Shown here: positions 22,507 through 24,429 of the stretch, piece by piece | How the letters are laid out: the number at the start of each line of letters is the position of its first letter | How positions within the stretch are numbered: the stretch's first letter is position 1 | Assembly (NCBI GenBank): GCA_016711105.1 | Contig: JADJTO010000028.1 | Location: forward strand, 1-24,429 | Reading direction: 5' to 3' | Length of the DNA stretch: 24,429 nucleotides | Origin: Micropruina sp. | GTDB taxonomy: Bacteria > Actinomycetota > Actinomycetes > Propionibacteriales > Propionibacteriaceae | The notes under the pieces: generated by a model | Told to the model about the DNA's origin: nothing | Seen by the model: only the letters and a program-made list of their open reading frames with translations | The model's database searches: none | Position numbers and translations under genes: made by a program

Positions 22507-23523
22507 TTAGGCGGCTAGTTGGGGCTGGTCGGTGGGTGGCTGGTTGATCCAGGTGGCGGGTTCGCGGTTGAGGATCTTGGGTCGGGTCGTGGCTCGGGTG
22601 CCGAACCGCTGTGGGTGTGCGTGGCGTGCGGTGTCGAGGGCGGTGTCGCGGTCTTTGTCGATGGTGTCGGCCAGGCCGTAGTGCACGTCGGCGGGTGTGT
22701 GCATGCCGATCCCGGTGTGCCGGTGGTGGTGGTTGTAGGCGTGGACGAACTGGCTGAGGAACTCGCGGGCCTCGGCGAGGGAGGTGAATCGGTCGGGGAA
22801 GACGGGCAGGTACTTCATCGTCTTGAACAGCGCTTCGGAGTATGGGTTGTCGTTGGAGACGTGGGGTCGGGATCGGGACGCGGTCACGCCGAGGTCGGCG
22901 AGCAGGGTCCTGACGGTCTTCGAGGTCATCGAGGGGCCGCCGTCGGAGTGCACGACCTGAGGGGTGCCGTGGATCCCGAACGCGTCCCGCATCATCTCTT
23001 TGGCGAGTAGTCCGTCCTCGCAGGCGTGGACGGTGGCGCCCACGATGTAGCGGGAGAAGATGTCGATCATCACGTACGCGTCGTAGTAGGTGCCCTTGAC
23101 CGGGCCGGCAAGTTTCGTGATGTCCCACGTATAGACCTGCCCGGGTGCGGTCGCGATCAGTTCGGGGACCTTCCGCGGCGGGTGCCTCGCTTGTCGGCGA
23201 CGCTCCCTGACCTGCCGGTTCTCGGCCAGGACCCGGTACATCGTCGACACCGAGCACAGGTATTGGCCGCGTTCGAGGAGGATCGCGTAGACCTGCAACG
23301 GCGGCTTGTCGACGAACTCGTCACTGTTGAGCGTCGCCAACACCACCGCCTTCTCCAGCGTGGTGAGCTTGTTCACCGGCGCCGGGCGGGCAGCGACCGG
23401 TTCCGGGTCAGGCTGGTGCTGCCGGGCGACGATGCGGGTCGCGGTGGCCCGCGGCACCCCGGTCAGCGCCGCCGCCTGACGGGTCGGTACGCCCGCCCCG
23501 GTCAACTCCACATAGGTACCCAT
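22507..23523 (-). CDS. IS3-family transposase OrfB (DDE integrase)
   Basis: A 338-residue OrfB from ATG 23523, overlapping the orfA stop by TGATG. Residues about 8-35 form a helix-turn-helix (GAGVPTRQAAALTGVPRATA). The rve catalytic core shows PGQVYTWDITKLAG (first Asp), VVHSDGGPSMTSK (second Asp) and NDNPYSEALFKTMKYLP (Glu), a complete D-D-(35)E triad. FVHAYNHHHRHTGIGMHTPA is the usual C-terminal signature. The frame is open upstream of the ATG to orfA position 23595, consistent with an OrfAB fusion made by -1 frameshifting. The element looks intact and possibly active. Confidence 0.93.
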   Translation of the reverse strand: MGTYVELTGAGVPTRQAAALTGVPRATATRIVARQHQPDPEPVAARPAPVNKLTTLEKAVVLATLNSDEFVDKPPLQVYAILLERGQYLCSVSTMYRVLAENRQVRERRRQARHPPRKVPELIATAPGQVYTWDITKLAGPVKGTYYDAYVMIDIFSRYIVGATVHACEDGLLAKEMMRDAFGIHGTPQVVHSDGGPSMTSKTVRTLLADLGVTASRSRPHVSNDNPYSEALFKTMKYLPVFPDRFTSLAEAREFLSQFVHAYNHHHRHTGIGMHTPADVHYGLADTIDKDRDTALDTARHAHPQRFGTRATTRPKILNREPATWINQPPTDQPQLAA

Positions 23524-23960
23524 CAGCGCCTCGGTGACCGCTCGTCGGGGGCCGCGCTCTCGGAGATCTGCTCCAAGAGCGCGTGTACTTTTCCCATGAT
23601 CTCCAGCGCGGTCTGCGCCGTGTCTCGCTCGGCCTCGGTCTTGCGCAGTCGCGCTCTCAACCGGGCGTTCTCCGCCTGGACTGCGCTGGGTCGCCCGACC
23701 GGCTCACCCGGGCTCTTCCCTTCCAGCAGGCCGGCGTCACGCTGCCTGCGCCACTCCGAGATCAGCGACGAGTACAGCCCTTCACCCCGCAGGAACGCGT
23801 TGCCCTGGCCGGTCTCGCACGCCGACTCGTACTCGGCCAGGTACTTCAGCTTCTGACCCGGCGTGAACGAACGACGACGCGTTGAACCGTCAGGAATCGA
23901 GGAGGAACTCACAACACCATCCTCCGCCGCGACCAACGCGACCGGGAACCTCTTACTCAT
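23523..23960 (-). CDS. IS3-family transposase OrfA
   Basis: A 145-residue OrfA: HTH_Tnp_1 type DNA-binding part (RRRSFTPGQKLKYLAEYESA, then FLRGEGLYSSLISEWRRQRD) followed by a leucine-zipper-like coiled coil (VQAENARLRARLRKTEAERD). It binds the IS ends. Minus-strand GGGAAAAG at 23595-23588 in frame G-GGA-AAA is a good -1 slippery site leading into the orfB frame. Confidence 0.9.
   Translation of the reverse strand: MSKRFPVALVAAEDGVVSSSSIPDGSTRRRSFTPGQKLKYLAEYESACETGQGNAFLRGEGLYSSLISEWRRQRDAGLLEGKSPGEPVGRPSAVQAENARLRARLRKTEAERDTAQTALEIMGKVHALLEQISESAAPDERSPRR
23588..23595 (-). promoter_or_regulatory. Candidate -1 frameshift site for OrfAB
   Basis: The heptamer GGGAAAA read as G-GGA-AAA allows both tRNAs to re-pair one base back (GGG AAA). 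From there the orfB frame is open with no stop, through AVTEALMGTYVELTG. IS3 elements normally make their transposase this way. Confidence 0.5.
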
Positions 23961-23997
23961 CAGATTGGTGATCCTTCAACTCGCCCCACGAGGCGGA

Positions 23998-24020
23998 CTT
24001 GCTATGAACCGGTGGACTCA
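23998..24020. repeat. Right terminal inverted repeat of the IS
   Basis: Read inward from 24020 on the minus strand: TGAGTCCACCGG, 7 divergent bases, CAAG. Matches the left end with one inserted base and one C/T change in the first 13 positions. Confidence 0.6.
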
Positions 24021-24388
24021 CCCAACCCTGACACGTAGGGCATGAGCAGTACGTAGGCGCACAGGGACACGATCGAGGCGACGAACGGCTCGTAACCCGA
24101 CCACTTGACGTAGTTGTACGTGATCGCGATACAGGCGACCAGGCCGATCAGACTGAAGGTGGCACTGTAGACCTGCATGAGCAGCGGCTGCAGGCCGACC
24201 GCGGCGAACCAATCTGCCACCGAGGTGATGGGGAAGTAGGCCAGCAGGAGGAAGATCGACCCGATGATGGTCAGCGGCATCACCACCAGCATGCCGTTCT
24301 TGAGTGCTTGGATGCCCTTGAGGTTGGCGAACTTCAGAAGCGGCGGAATCAGCTTCTCGCTGAGCATGTCACCGAAAGACTGGGCCAT
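24002..24388 (-). CDS. PTS lactose/cellobiose-type EIIC, N-terminal fragment truncated by the IS
   Basis: Natural text from ATG 24388: AQSFGDMLSEKLIPPLLKFA, ALKNGMLVVMPLTIIGSIFL, LLAYFPI and SGYEPFVASIVSLCAYVLLM. This N-terminus (LxxKLxPxxxKxAxxxHxxAIxxGMxxxMPLxIxGSxFLL) is standard for the family. Coding stops at the IS: after PYVSGLGE the last codons and TAG come from the IS repeat. AAGGGAGAGGG lies upstream of the ATG. The upstream part of the PTS operon, perhaps with EIIA, EIIB and a regulator, lies past the right edge. Confidence 0.85.
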   Translation of the reverse strand: MAQSFGDMLSEKLIPPLLKFANLKGIQALKNGMLVVMPLTIIGSIFLLLAYFPITSVADWFAAVGLQPLLMQVYSATFSLIGLVACIAITYNYVKWSGYEPFVASIVSLCAYVLLMPYVSGLGESTGS

Positions 24389-24429
24389 GAGCCCTCTCCC
24401 TTCTCATGCGTGTGTCTCTCCCACACGGC

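Larger units (their letters stand above)
22463..24020 (-). mobile_element. IS3-family insertion sequence (about 1558 bp) inside the EIIC gene
   Basis: Bounded by imperfect terminal inverted repeats, TGAGGTCCATCGG on the left (22463) and TGAGTCCACCGG inward from 24020, both continuing into a shared CAAG. Ends in TG...CA as is usual for IS3. It carries orfA and orfB in the standard overlapping arrangement. The N- and C-terminal parts of one EIIC protein lie on its two sides, so it interrupts that gene. I see no target-site duplication (left flank ACGT, right flank CCCA), so ends may be off by a few bases or the flank may have changed. Confidence 0.75.

Noticed and set aside
22480..24004. IS ends at TGTCAAG (left) and TAGCAAG (right, inverted)
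   Set aside because: The similarity continues outward through CGG and TCCA to TGAG on both sides, so the outer TG...CA ends are better supported.
1..24429. CRISPR arrays, tRNA or rRNA genes
   Set aside because: No regularly spaced direct repeats with unique spacers and no tRNA or rRNA-like segments were seen; the only tandem repeats are coding.

Overview
The window comes from a high-GC Gram-positive bacterium, most likely an actinomycete (Actinomycetota). Codon third positions are overwhelmingly G or C, GTG and possibly leaderless starts occur, and the gene set matches the extracellular/cytoplasmic contractile injection systems (eCIS/CIS) of actinobacteria. It holds the left-reading half of one CIS locus and, at the right end, a beta-glucoside PTS cassette broken by an IS3-family insertion sequence.

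Layout. (1) 1-7823, minus strand: the CIS structural operon. In transcription order it encodes sheath, inner tube, a tail-assembly-chaperone-like protein, a 50-residue DUF6760-like protein, a long Pro-rich protein split by a frameshift, a second tube protein, a LysM baseplate/tube-initiator protein and the VgrG-like spike, which runs off the left edge. gp25, PAAR, baseplate-J, tape-measure and fibre genes are not in the window and would be expected further left. (2) 8.1-15.2 kb: a cargo island. It holds a large helical toxin-like protein with a degenerate C-terminus and a possible immunity gene, a DUF4157 (HELTH) protein, and an intact gluzincin-LysM protein coupled to a 173-residue partner. 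All three large cargo candidates carry the same motif, LQ-x(2)-AGN-x-AV, near the N-terminus. (3) 15.2-18.0 kb, minus strand: DUF4255 tube-cap protein and AAA+ ATPase, overlapping by ATGA. (4) 18.15-19.9 kb, plus strand: a membrane protein with beta-sandwich domains, one TM helix, FnIII and a CBM9-like domain, resembling the CisA-type membrane partner of Streptomyces CIS. (5) 20.1-24.4 kb, minus strand: lactose/cellobiose-type PTS EIIC interrupted by a 1.56-kb IS3-family element, followed by a GH1 6-phospho-beta-glucosidase.

How the parts would work together. Sheath, two tube proteins, LysM hub and spike build the contractile particle; DUF4255 caps the tube; the AAA+ ATPase serves assembly or disassembly. 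The DUF4157, gluzincin and helical proteins are the best candidates for payload. The membrane protein may dock the particle to the envelope.

Caveat. At least eight genes are split by single-base indels, many of them in short homopolymer runs, and two in-frame TAG codons interrupt otherwise continuous proteins. Much of this looks like sequencing or assembly error. The toxin C-terminus (10.95-11.21 kb) has a denser set of lesions that could be real decay. Split genes are listed as fragments with the rejoined gene described.
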